The position numbers were made by a program, and so were the translations under genes. Below are positions 46,607 to 58,824 of a stretch of 64,000 nt of DNA, piece by piece (position 1 is the stretch's first letter; each line of letters begins with the position of its first letter). Where the stretch lies: contig JBOZIK010000001.1 of the NCBI GenBank assembly GCA_051453625.1, forward strand, positions 233,351,476 through 233,415,475, read 5' to 3'. The stretch comes from Welwitschia mirabilis (taxonomy: Eukaryota > Gnetophyta > Gnetopsida > Welwitschiales). The notes beneath the pieces were generated by a model, which worked only from the letters and a program-made list of their open reading frames with translations, searched no databases and had not been told where the DNA came from.

Positions 46607-47050
46607 GTGCTAACTTAGTTTCTTTATCAATTATAACCATGACTAATTCATTACCTCTTTGAGTTTTTAGAAGTTCTAAGATAAAATCCATGTAAATCAC
46701 ATTCTATTTATACTTTAGAATATCATGGGAATAAAGTAATCCTGCTCGATTCCTATACTATGCTTTAACTTACTAAAAATTTAAATACTTTGACACAAAT
46801 TTTGATATATCTTTCTTCATTTCTAGCCATCAAAATTTTTATTCCATGTTTTGACACGTTTTAATTCCTCTAAGATGACCTTACACTAATGGATTATGAA
46901 ATTCAAACATTAGTTTATGCCTAATTTTATCTACATTGAGAACCCAAAACCTTCCCTTGAATTAATAATATCATTTGAATCAATTTTCATTCTCATTTTG
47001 AAACTTTAAAATAATAGTAGGTTAAGATAACCACATTTACTAAAAGCATT
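46607..47050 (-). pseudogene. E1 integrase, N-terminal half
   Basis: The minus strand reads from the zinc region (HLRGIKTC-like, about 46870-46890) through FTWILS (about 46690), the first catalytic Asp block, to KKLS*HT at the E4 break. That is the K-S-A-H-F motif, which continues on the far side of E4 at 32610. Confidence 0.78.
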
Positions 47051-48300
47051 TACAACTTTATTCTTTTTTCTTATGTGATATAAAATTGCAAGATCAAAAT
47101 TGGAAAGAAATTTCCTCCATCTTATTTGCCTAAGGTTAAAGTTTAATTGAGTGAAAAGGTGCTTTAAACTTTTATGATCAATTTAAACTTGAAATTTAAC
47201 ACCATAAAGATAATGTTTTCATAGCTTTAAAGCAAATATTACTATAGCTAATTCGATATTATGAATAAGGTAACTTCTCTTATATGTCTTAAGTTATCTT
47301 AATCCATAAGATATGACTCTTTTATCTTGTTCAAGAACAGTCCCAAAACCTTCTTTTAATGCATCAATCTAGACTGAAAGGGTTTTAGAATTATTTGGAA
47401 CTACTGAAACTAGAGCACTAGTCAAACACTTTTTAAGATATTTAAGGGATTACTGACTTTTTTTATTTAGTTAAAGTTTTTATTTTTTATTAAAGGAGTT
47501 ATTAAGGAAGAAGTTATCTTAGAAAAATTAAAGATGAATCAATAATAGTACCCTATAAGGCCAGGAAAAATTCTAAATTTACTAACATTTGTAGGTGCTA
47601 TCCATTCTATAATTAGTATAACTTTATTTGGATTAACTAAAATACTATCTTTAAATACCACATAACTTAAAAATTAGATGGATTTCTTCCAAAAAGGAAT
47701 ATCTCTTTAGAGTATCATATAATTGATGATTCTCTAGGGTTTACAATACTATTTTCAAGTGTTTCACATATTCTTTATAAGATTTAAATACAATGAAAAT
47801 ATCATAAATAAAATAGAATTACAAAGGAATCAAGATATGCTGAGAAGATGTGATTTCTAATAATTATGAATATGGTAGAGGCATTAGTTATAGCAAAAGG
47901 ATGACAATAAATTCATAATGCCCATAGTAACTTTCAAAATCTATTTTATAAATATCTTATTTCTTAACTCAAACTTAATGATATCCTAAATTTAGATCGA
48001 TCTTTGAAAATATCTTAGCTTTCTTGAGTTCATTGAAAAGATCACTTATTCTTGATAGTGGATATTTTTCCTTAATGATAACTTTACTGAATTGCCTATA
48101 ATCAATACATAACCTAATTTTTTCATCTTTTTTCTTTAAAAAATAACACTATTACTCCCCATGGTGATATACTAGGATGAATAAAATCTTTAATTGAAAG
48201 TTTTTCAACCTAAATTTTCAATTCATTCATTTCTATAAGGGAAATTCTATATGACTTCTTGAAAATTGGTTGAGTTTTTAGAATTAAATTAATAAAAAAA
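47050..48300 (-). pseudogene. E1 reverse transcriptase and RNase H, broken
   Basis: [20 protein letters not shown] (about 48055-48120) and [18 protein letters not shown] (about 47990-48045) give a sure chromovirus RT. GHYEFIVIPFAITNASTIF (about 47870-47930) follows, and the Y-x-D-D box near 47800 is destroyed by stops. The RNase H end is at FLSNFDLAILYHIRKKNKVV (about 47055-47120). Confidence 0.9.
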
Positions 48301-50040
48301 CTAAATTTCTTGAAGAGGTGGCATTTTTTATAACTTCATTGTAAATACATTAAGACATTTTTGAATTATTGGTATACTCCCTTCTAATGTTTTTTTCTTT
48401 TTTTATGTTATTGGATTTTATATAAAGCCTAGAAAATAATGATCCCTTCTTAATTTCTCTCATTGTATGCTTAGCTTTAATTAAATTATCTTAGCTAATT
48501 TGGAGTGATCTTGAAAGATTAATCTTTGAGCATAGTTTTTCAGCTCTACTTGATGCTTGTTATAATTTATAACTATCTTTTTCTACATTAACCAATTCAT
48601 ACTCAACACAATATCATATTTTTCTAGGTTAAGAAAAATTAGTTAAATCTGAAACTATCCCTTACTTATAAATAAAGTACAATTTTAGACATGCTAATTA
48701 ACCTTAGATATGGACTCATTTGCAAGCTCTATGCATCCTTCAATTGGAGCACAACTTAATTTCTCTCTTAAAATAACACTAAGCCATATATGAAGCATTG
48801 AGTTACTTTATAATAAAATAAAATAGTTGCTTCTTTATTATTAACTAAAGATTTATCTTCTATTACTGGGCTTTGAAATTACACCCTTTTATTATATACT
48901 GCTATNNNNNNNNNNGTCATCCTACTAGTTATTGAGTGGTTTATAAAGTTTAAGGATTTTTTGATTTTTGTTTAGAGTTGCTCTTAGTAAGTAATGGACA
49001 TTCCTTTATAATTTAAGCACTGTAATTGATTACTAAATTAATTCTGATAATGAATTTGCTAGAAATATAGTTAAGAGAGGATCTTTGTGGCTTGTTACTC
49101 ATGTGACTCTAACAAGGAACATTTTAATTTCTCTTTGAATAGTTGTTATTTATGTTGATTATAATTCCTATTTCTATTATTATTATTATTACTAATGTTA
49201 CTTGTTGAAATTCTAATTCTTATTTCAAAAAGACATTTATGATTTATTTTCCTTAAATCTATAGTCTCTGCCTATTCTTTTCATCTATCTTTGCTTTCTC
49301 TATGGCCTTAGCTAAAGTTCTAAGTTTGAACATGGATATCTTAGTAATAACTAAAGGAAGAATACTATAAATAAAAAGATTTACTTTGGCTTCTTCATAA
49401 AGATGCATATGTAACATACATTTAAGTAACTCGATAAATTTGCACTCATGAAATGTTATGGTTACATTAGAATCTTGTCTTAGATTACAAAATTCAAGAA
49501 CCTTTTGGTGAATGTAGAATTTGGTAACATACTTTTACTTTAAAAATATGCTCAAATTCTGGTCATAAAAAGTTCCACATCACCTAGCTTAATCATTTCT
49601 ATTTTCCACCATAAGTTAGCTTCTCCTAGTAATATTTAAATAACTAGAGATACCTTTTCATATTCAGCACATCTTATGATTCTTATAACCTTTTCAATAA
49701 ACGTAACCATGCTTCTACTTTAGATGGATGTGAACCTCCTATAAAACTTTGATGAATTTAACTTAATGAAGATTTGAATCAACTTTCTCATATCCACTTC
49801 CTTATTAGATTGAGTTTTGAAATTATTTAGTTGTGATTTTAACCTTGGCTTATTGTTTGTAATAAAAACTGCTGAATTCATTCATCAATGTCTTTAGATT
49901 AAATTTAAAATGGGGTTTCTTCCAATCATTATGTTACTGATTAACCCTTAAGTTATCTTGATTTTGATTAGTTGATGTAACTAAATTACCCTCAAGACTT
50001 GGTTGATAAAGATGGTTCATCTCTATGAAATGGAAAATAT
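48300..50040 (-). pseudogene. E1 gag and protease, broken
   Basis: Gag shows ILLGEANLWWKIEMIKLGD (about 49570-49640), the A-x-x-W-W capsid motif of chromoviruses, preceded by KLNSSKFYRRF (about 49740-49780). The zinc knuckle and protease between 48400 and 49200 cannot be placed with confidence. A 10-N gap lies at 48906-48915. Confidence 0.75.
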
Positions 50041-51084
50041 TAAAAAATTAGGTTTAGGATAGAATAAATACTATAATATTAAAGATTTATATTAATAATC
50101 TTATATGATCTTCAAGAAGTATGGGATTACCATTATTAGGTAATTGACTCTTAATAATGTCTTTGTTTATTATATAATTTAGGCAAACAAATTGGACGTT
50201 ACCCAGTAATCACACTATAATAAATCTATTTGTTTGTTCCCACAACTAAACTACACAACGCCCCCAATCATAGATGGGATCGACTGATGCCCGCAACAAC
50301 AACAACAACTACTACAACCATGACTACCATTTATATAGTATGGTGGTCGCTTACTACGGCTATGGGCTACGGGCTGCGGAATGAATGAACTCCCAGGTAT
50401 AGCTCAACTGCACATGCAACACCCCCATATATAACCCATTTCCAACCACATTGGGATATCCTCTTTTTTTCTTTTAAATGAATATGATTTATTAGATCCA
50501 TAAGTTAACACTAAGGATTGTCCTTCAAGGTTATATCATTACATAATTAGAAAGTTTGAGAAGAGATATAAGATAAAATTAGACATATAATTAGCCTTAA
50601 ATGGTTACATGTTTTATGACTTTTAAATATGTATATACTTATGAGACACATTTTATTTATTTATTTATTTGTATTCTTCTTAAAATGATTAAGCTCTCTA
50701 GTATATCATGTAAGGTCATGGATTTAAATGTAAAATTTAAATTGTTGTAATTTGTTGAAGTACTTTCAATTTACCTAAATAATCATTATCCTTATTTGTA
50801 AGGTAGTGAAGTTTTTAAATACATTATTAAGAACTAATCATTCTTTTAATATTATTGAGGAATCATAACTATCATTATTATAATTAACTTCATAATTATT
50901 TTGTGGTAAGTTTTATTATAGATATATCTAATTTCATGATTATTTAGGGGTTAACATGGATATGCTTAACTTTATAATTATAATGAATTAGAGTTTTCAT
51001 AGGTATTATTAACTTTATAGATCTGTAAAATAATAATTAATTACATAAATGTATTTTAAGTTAACCTAAATATCGATGTAGTTA
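50041..51084 (-). other. E1 leader, with a CpG-retaining patch
   Basis: Between gag and the 5' LTR. No gene is seen, and no standard primer-binding site lies next to the LTR. At about 50190-50440 the composition changes abruptly: GC-rich, with (CAA) repeats (CAACAACAACAACAAC) and a repeated GGGCTACGGGCTGCGG-like motif. Unlike most of the window, it keeps CpGs. The rest is plain A/T-rich. Confidence 0.5.
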
Positions 51085-52153
51085 TGTAACACCCCAACTT
51101 AGTTTATCCTTAATAAGCATTTTTTAAAGATTACTTAAAATGCTTAATAAAACTTATGATCAACTTCTACATATACTTTCTTATCATTTATCTATTTACA
51201 TATATAGAAAAAATAGATATTACAAATGTTTCTTATGGAGAAATTAATTTATTTTATAGGCAATAGTAATATCACTTATGTATCCTATATTTATTACTAG
51301 TTTTTTGTCACATAGAGATATCTTATATATGAGATATTAATTTATTTTAACGTAAACATGGATATAGGTTTAGGATAATCCCTAAGCAATATAATAGGAG
51401 GTTGCATCTCCTATTACATACATTTCAACTTAATATCCAACCAGCATCCAAATGCGAGGTGGTTTTCCTTNNNNNNNNNNNNNNNNNNNNNNNNNNNNNG
51501 GTTCAACTTTAAAGGCTTAAACTTCACCTCAATATACCATCGAAAAGTGGCAAATAATATGTTGGATGGATGCATGCTCACAAGTAACCTTTGGTCTTTG
51601 AAGCATCTCAATATGATGCAACATGATCCTTTGTCACCAAGGCTTGAGATATTAAGTCAAAGTAAGTACATACATGGGTAAGAAAAGATAGTAGTGATGA
51701 AATCCACTTCCAAAAGAGTTTATAAAAAGAATTCAATACAACCCACCTCAGTGATAAAATCTAAGTATGGGGATGAATCTTATTAGAAATATCTTGATTT
51801 AGTTATCATTAAATGAATGCACCACACAAATTCATGCATACAATTCTAACTAATATAGATATTTAATTACTCATTTATCTATAAAATATAAATCTAACTT
51901 CATTTATTTTTCCTTTTTTTTCTTTTTTTGTCATAAACAATCACACATAAAAGGAAGGAAAATCATAAATAATCTTCATTTGGCATATTACAAAATAATT
52001 GATTTTGAAAATATGATAATAGAATTCAAGAAATTATCAATATATTCTTTTTACTTCACATAATTATAACTTCCAAATAAATCATATGTTCACTCTAAAA
52101 TTATTTTTAAAATGAAATAAAATATTCTATACATGAAACTATACTTCATTTTT

Positions 52154-52170
52154 AACCCTTTTCTCCAAGT
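52154..52170 (+). other. Unoccupied E2 insertion site in the E1 5' LTR
   Basis: AACCCTTTTCTCCAAGT corresponds to AACCCTT (7601-7607), then E2, then CTCTTTTTCCAAGT (18528-18541). The site has one ccctt, the sequence duplicated at E2, and none of E2. Confidence 0.9.
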
Positions 52171-53266
52171 TTAAGTAAATTTCTAACATAATAGTATGAT
52201 TAAGAAAGAGAACAAAATAGAATCACAAGGTATCATGCCTACTTCAAGTTCATGCATCTATAAAATCAACAAAGAGGGTAAAAGTCAAAGAACTAACTAA
52301 GTTGTCTAGATTGATAAAACGAAGTTCCTCATAAAATTCTAAAAATATTCATTAAAATAATAGTAAATAAAGAAGAATAGGACCTTACATATCAATTAAA
52401 AACAACATTAAACTACACCTTTCTTAAATAACAAATTAGCCAAACTTAAAGTATGTTAAAATGGAAAATTCTTTTACTATTCAAGAATCATGCCTTAATA
52501 AGGAAGGAATCACTTATGCTTTTAGCAAAGAAAATTTAACACAAATGATATAAAACTAAGTTGTTTTAATTATTATACATCTTAACTCTTAAAATATTAG
52601 CATGATTTCATTTAATAAATTTTTTATGATTATTTAGATAAGCTTTAGCCTTTTAAGGGATTTTCTGATTAAAAATTAATTATTTATAAGGTTAAAAATA
52701 AATTATCATAATTCTTATTAAATGAGAACCATTATATAATTTCTAAAGGTTAACTCTTTTAAATTTTGATAGTTATAAATACATTTAAGAAGATCAAACA
52801 TTTGTATAAAAACTAATCTAAATTTTTAGAATTATTATCAAACCATACAATATTAGAAAGATTATAATTTCTAAACTGCATTGAATTTTTAAGTGATTAA
52901 ACATTATTTGCAAATATTATTCAATCATCTACAATAAAGACTACTCACTCACTAGAAAAGGCTTAGTAGTAATTTGTAATCTATGATTCAATGCTTAATA
53001 TTTCATGTGTTTATTTTTAGAGTTATTTTCATAAACTAATTCTGAAATCATTATTAGATCTTAGAAAAATTACTTTTATTAAATTTTTATAATTTAAACT
53101 AAATTATTTACCTATAAAAAAATTTCATTAGATTCTAATAAATAATTGATGAGTTCTAATCTTCCTAAGTTTTGTTACTAATTTCAAAAGAATGAGATTT
53201 ATCTAAACAAGAACACAAAAATTCATATATAAATTTAAGCAACTATAGTTGATGAAATCTAATAAA

Positions 53267-53586
53267 AATACATAATTTAATTACTCTACATAATATATGA
53301 AATAAATTTTAACTAATAAAAATATACATTAATTATATAAATCAATGCACAACGTTGAGTAAAGGTAGATAACTTCAATGAGCCTTATGATTAACGTGAA
53401 CAACTATCTAGCATAAGTGGGATTGAAATACCTAATGTAATTATTCTATGCCATATATCAAATAAATTTTAACTAATAAAAATATACATTAGTTATAAAA
53501 ATCAATGCAGAATATTAAGTAAAAGTAAACAACTTCAATGAGCCTTATGATTAACATGAAGAACTACCTGGCATAAGTAAGATTGA
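53267..53586. repeat. 160-bp tandem duplication in the E1 5' LTR
   Basis: Units 53267-53426 and 53427-53586 share ACTAATAAAAATATACATTA and ATGAGCCTTATGATTAAC. The left LTR has one unit (about 19565-19735). It accounts for the length difference between the two LTRs. Confidence 0.85.
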
Positions 53587-55317
53587 GGATTAGATAATCC
53601 ATGCTATAAGAGAATTCTAATGCATATATGATAAGTAATTCAACTTTCAAAATTAATCAATAGTATACAAAAAAAAAAATGGATACCAGTAAACTCCCTG
53701 CTCACTTTGCCAAAATTATTTATTGGTAATTCATCAACCAAGCATGTAAAGAGATCCTCATTTTGGTTTGAGCTAAATGGAAGGGATAATCTTAATTAAA
53801 TAAAAATTATAATAATCTTATGTAATGTCCTAAAGCAATATGTTTATAATCCAACAAATTTCTTTAAGAAACGAGATAACATAGGAATATAATTGGAAAA
53901 GTGATAATCGAAGGCTTCTACTTAATGGAGATTGACGAATATTTGATGAAATCTTAAGTTTTAAGCTCTAAGATCAAAGATCCAAGCTTCACATTCAAAA
54001 GTAAGAGAATGAGAAAAAAGAGAAGAAGATGAAAATGTAAGAAGTGAATTTGGTAGCATGCACTTGCCTAAAGATGAAAAATTGGTTTTCAAAAAATGGA
54101 ATGTCTCTATTTATAGGTAAATATTACACAAAAAGTTCTTAATTTAGTTGGTTAAAAACAATATACATCATTTTATACATGAGGTAATGTGATCACATTA
54201 AAGTGAATGAGATTTATCACATTAATTTGGGTAAGATGGATTATATTGAATAGATAATATTGATTAATGAAAAATTGGTTGAGCTTGAGTGATAAATGAA
54301 ATTAATGTATGAATGATAAAAAGACATCATAGTTATGATTCATGCACTTAACTAGGATGAGTAATTATCTTTCTTTAATTAGTAAGATTAATTGCATATA
54401 TCATTTCCTCATGCTATTTCCTTCTTAACCCTTCATAGACTCATAAACATATTTAATCAATTCAAAACATGCATTGAACAATGTATAATGTGCATTGAAA
54501 GAATAAATTCTTTCATGCCCAATTCTAGAACTACCATGTATCATAATGAGATAAAAGTTTCTAATTCTAATAAATAAGAAAAATAACTATTTTATAAACC
54601 AAGTACTTTTACAAATATTAAGAAGGATAAAAGTTATGATAGGTTCAAATCTACTCATTCATCCTTCTTGGTTTATAGATAAGAGTGCATATACTTATTT
54701 AAATGCTTACTAAATTTGTGATCCATCAAATCCATCAATACAAAACACAAGAAAGAAAATTTCATAATAGAATGTAGTACACTTAAATTTTTATCTACTT
54801 CTTTTACCAATTGCATTATTTATTTAATTTCATCAAGTAATTTTATTTCTTTAACTTGAATGGGATACATGAATAAATGAGTAGTATAAAGATTCAATGT
54901 GTTATTCTTCTGATCATTTTATTGTTATGTTATACCATCTTATAAATTTCTCAATTTATTAATTTTAAAATGTAGATTAGATGTCTTTACATAAATGGAA
55001 TTATTTGATTTTTATATTTGAATATCTTGTGTATTTTGATCATATAAATTTCATAAAATTAGTATCCAAAAAATATGAAAACTATGAGAACTATCAAAAA
55101 ATCAAGACTAATTATTTAAAATATCATATAAGCATCTAGAATTTAAAATTATGCATAATGCATTTTTTTTACATGAGAAAAATATAAGATATCATTAAGA
55201 TACTCTAATTAAAAAAAGGGTTTCATATTAAATTGCTACCAAATAGTGTTATATAGTTAAGAGATTGATGTGTTTAATAATTTATTAATTAAAGGTTAAA
55301 CAATATGGGATATAACA

Positions 55318-55322
55318 TTATC
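55318..55322 (+). repeat. E1 target-site duplication, right copy (ttatc)
   Basis: Partner of ttacc at 6531-6535, one transition apart. Confidence 0.6.
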
Positions 55323-56944
55323 TTAGTATTGAAACTAACTTGTTTAGCTAAATCCTTTCTTTGCACTATGATGATTATCCCTTAGTACACAAACACTTCA
55401 ATTACAAGGTTGAATTGTATTAGTAATTCTTTGTAGTTCTCAATGCTAAGCATTACTTGACAATATCATGTTATCTACATTTATAAACATTGAAATTCAA
55501 ATGTAAGTATATTTCTTGGTTATAACTCCTAAAATATAGGCATGATTAGTAATTTATCCCAAGAAATCATAATGTATTTCTAAATATCCTAATAGTTTGG
55601 ATGCTTGCTTCTAATATGTCATTCCTGCAGCTCTGTATGAACACTATAACATCATTAAGTATAGTCATGTCATTCAAGTAACTCAGTACTCTATTTCTTA
55701 GCCACTCAATTTAATTTTTAAAGTTTTATAATTATGGCCTCGGATGTAATTAACCTAAAGAATGTATCTCAAAGGAGGAAGACTCCTCTGAAAAAAGTTG
55801 TTGTGTAAACCTTATAAAGAGAGATCATTTTTATAGTTTCTCAAGTTGATGGAAAAATGGATGAACCTATAGACATATTATTTAACTCTTCATAAGACAA
55901 AGAGTGATTAGTTTATGAGTTAATTAAGGTTGTATTAAATGAATTAGATTATTATCAAAGTAGCAAGATCTTTATGAATAATCTTATTATTTTCAATTAT
56001 GTGGACAAGCTAATCAAAGGATATTTTCATCTTAAGAATTAAAATATTAAAAGAAATATGAATTGAAAATGTTCTTTAATTAAAAAATTTACAAAAATAA
56101 CTAAGACTTTATAGTAACATAAACTGAATCTTAAAGACTCTACAAAGCTTACTTGATCTAAATTTGGTATCTATGTAAATGACTCCTGATTAGATCAAAT
56201 AATACTTAGTAAGAAATTTTAGGAATCATATGTTTCATTGTAGGTAACGCATGCTAAGGTTGAATAATAAACAAAAACTATCAAATCCTTAAATCTATAG
56301 CAAGAAAGATCTTCATTTCATATATAAGCTTCATCATTTACTAGTGAGCCTAATAGGAAATAAAAACATAGAGATTTATTTTATTAATTTGCTTCCTTGA
56401 TTCTATCCTATTTTATTTATTATTAATTTTCTCATGTTCTACTTTTCATTTTCTTAATTACCTCATTTTTTTCCTTTTATTATTATTCTAATATGCTTTA
56501 TGCTTTAGCCCTTTTTTGTTTAATCTCTATAGTTAGATGTTTTTAATAAATGTTTTTAATTTTTAATGAAGTGTTTCTATCTAAAAAAGGTGGTATTATA
56601 CTAGTCTTAAAGGCTAATCGCATATTGTAGGAATAAAAATAAATAACATACATATTTATAATATCTAACTACTTAAGCTTATTTGAAAACCTTCATTACA
56701 AATGATATTTTGAAGTGATAAGAGGCTTTTAAGATTATTTAAATTTTCTATGTGTCTCTAGATATATGATATATTTAACAAAATAAAATATCTAAAAACT
56801 TATTTAAATTAACTTTTATTAAGTAGCATTTCTCCACTATTAAAAGATGGGATAACATAGGAAGCTTTGATCTTAGTAAAGTTAGATATTTGGTTTTTGA
56901 AAACCATTGAGGATCTACTTCAAGTATATGTCATTACTCACATT
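55323..56944. other. Unassigned sequence right of E1, probably E6 tail
   Basis: No gene supported. On the minus strand it lies downstream of the E6 integrase and conserved block, so it is probably the non-coding tail of E6. Isolated minus-strand words near 55600-55680 hint at a polymerase but do not extend. Confidence 0.4.
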
Positions 56945-57050
56945 ACAATAGCAGGATCCTCCATATCATAGGAAACTTTGCTTATGGTGGAGTTAACTAT
57001 AAGAAAAGCCACATAGCCAAAGGCCCCTCTTGGAGATTTCTACCCTAGCA
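56945..57050 (-). other. Conserved post-integrase non-coding block, E6 copy
   Basis: Read on the minus strand: TGCTAGGGTAGAAATCTCC, then a GGGGCCTTTGGC-like segment, TATGTGGC and AACTCCAC. Later come CATAGGAAA and GGATCC in the complementary order seen in E2 (14790-14920). It sits about 0.45 kb downstream of E6 integrase, the same relative place as in E2. Weaker than the E2/E5 match. Confidence 0.55.
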
Positions 57051-57249
57051 TAATTCATTAAATACTCTAAATAGAATAAGTGGGATTTATTAGATTTTGA
57101 AATCACTTTACCATGTAATCATAAACATAGATAATATTTATTTAAATATAAAGAAGAACTTAAAACATTTGAATTAATTTTATGATGCCTCTTTCATGCT
57201 TACACTTCCTCTTTTAATGAACTTTTCTCTTATTCATGAAATTTATTTA

Positions 57250-58600
57250 CTTAGTCCTAAAAAATAGAAAGTATCCTTTTCACCCTACAAGGATTTCTAA
57301 GACACTTTAAATCAAATAACTGTTCATTGTAAAATTTCATCTTATGCCTATTCATAATGTAATTCTTATCAAAATGGGGATATTCAACTTCAATAGTACC
57401 ATTGTTATAAACATTCACAACTTTAAAAGATTCCAGTAATTTATTATCAAACTTCTAGTTATAGGAATTATATTTAAGATTAAACATGGTTACTTCTTAT
57501 TGTAGCTCAAGATCTTTAGGTTTAATCTCATTATCATGATAAGCCCTCTTTTTTTTTTATTTTAATTTTATCCTTTTGTATTAATTCTCATTATCTAATA
57601 TTATCTAAAAAGTTTAATCCTTATAACCAATTCTCCACATCTATGTCTAATTAAAATCTTGATCTTTTTACTAATCTATATGCTTTTATCTTAAATTCTA
57701 TGGGTAGAACTGCTAATTTTTCATACACTAGTTTATATGAAGAGGATCTTAGTACCCTTTTTAAAATTATTTGATATGCCCAAATGGCTTTACTTAGTTT
57801 TTAAACTAACTTAATTTTATTTTCATTAATTTTTTGACAAAATCCTCTCTATTTTGTTATTGTTATTTTATGCTTCTCCGTTAGACAGTGGATGATATGC
57901 CCTAGCTAAGTGATAAGAAATAGCAAATTTAATAAAAAGATTTGCAAAGACCTAACCTATTAAATGAGTAACTCTAATAAATATTAAAGTGATGGGGACC
58001 CAAAATCTAGTGATGTGTTTTTATTAAAAACTTTTAATAAGATAATTAATAATTGCTTCTACTTCCACCCATTTAGTCACATAATAACAAAAAATAATGA
58101 CATATTCTTTTTCATGATACTTAGTATTAATTAATTCTAGGAAGCAAATAATTCAAATTTCAAAATCTTTAGTACATATAATCCAATTATAAAAAAAATT
58201 CATTGATTTAAAAGGAGATCCTAATCTTCAATATTCATCGCAAGCATTAATAGAATTATAACATGATTTATAAAGATGCGACCAATAATATCCTATTTTG
58301 AGAATCATGATTATAGCTTATTTTCCATCCGAGTTATTTATAAACTCTACTTCATGAAAGTTCTTTATGATTTCATGTTGTTAACTTTCCTTAATACATT
58401 TCTTACAAACCATAAAATCCTATCTATATAAACTTCCATCTTTTTGTAAATAGTTATTTACTTTCTTTAGTAACTTTTTTCCCCATGTGATAGAATAAAT
58501 GTTTACAGATTACATTGATTACCAATTAATTAAACCAAGGTCTCTCTTTAAGTTCTAATAGGTCTTTATTAGCAAATAGTTTTCTAATATTTGTTTCTCT
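57250..58600 (-). pseudogene. E6: gypsy integrase relic
   Basis: The minus strand reads GYYWSHLYKSCYNSINACDEY (about 58240-58300), the zinc-binding H-H-C-C end. Then come YYVTKWVEVEAIINY (58043-58087), the first catalytic block, and the AYHPLSNGEA block (57871-57902). It resembles E2 integrase more than E1's, so it is a Tat/Athila-side gypsy. RT and gag are absent; E7 begins where they should be. Confidence 0.78.
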
Positions 58601-58824
58601 CCTATATTCTTTAAATCTTAGTTGAGATAATTTTTTTAAACAACATTTTTTATTCTTTTCCTATCTACTATGATGAGGTAAAATTCCTACAATAATAGAA
58701 TTCATCTATTAGGATTTTTTTATTTTTTATTAAGTAAGCATTTTATGGCAAAATTAGTATCCTAGGATGTAAAAATTATTAGTATAATATTTTATGAGAA
58801 AATTAAGGTAAAAACTATGGCTAG

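Larger units (their letters stand above)
6536..55317 (-). mobile_element. E1: chromovirus-type Ty3/gypsy retrotransposon, split by nested insertions
   Basis: Two same-strand long repeats bound the element: 6536-21531 (interrupted by E2) and 51085-55317. The ends are TGTAACACCCC-like on the left and degenerate on the right, as in Tekay/del chromoviruses. Minus-strand coding runs from gag (about 50.0 kb) through protease, RT (48.1-47.6 kb), RNase H (about 47.1 kb) and integrase (47.0-46.6, then 32.6-32.0 kb) to a post-integrase domain (21.9-21.6 kb). Removing E3 and E4 leaves about 5.4 kb of interior, a normal length for this lineage. Every domain carries stops and frameshifts. No clear primer-binding site is left beside the 5' LTR. 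The gypsy assignment is firm; Tekay is inferred from LTR size, termini and the integrase-to-LTR arrangement. Confidence 0.85.
51085..55317 (-). repeat. E1 5' LTR, uninterrupted
   Basis: 4233 bp, starting TGTAACACCCC and ending GGGATATAACA. It matches both pieces of the left LTR in order. A 29-N gap is at 51471-51499. The minus-strand frame 51414-51611 and the plus frame 54392-54577 have no motif. Confidence 0.88.

Noticed and set aside
51085-55317. Solo LTR interpretation of the right E1 repeat
   Set aside because: Immediate flanks of each repeat do not match each other, but the outermost flanks of the pair do (ttacc/ttatc), and E1 pol lies between them in the expected order.
55400-55700. 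Possible LINE or gypsy polymerase words on the minus strand
   Set aside because: Isolated NDV/Asp-containing words do not extend into an ordered RT domain.
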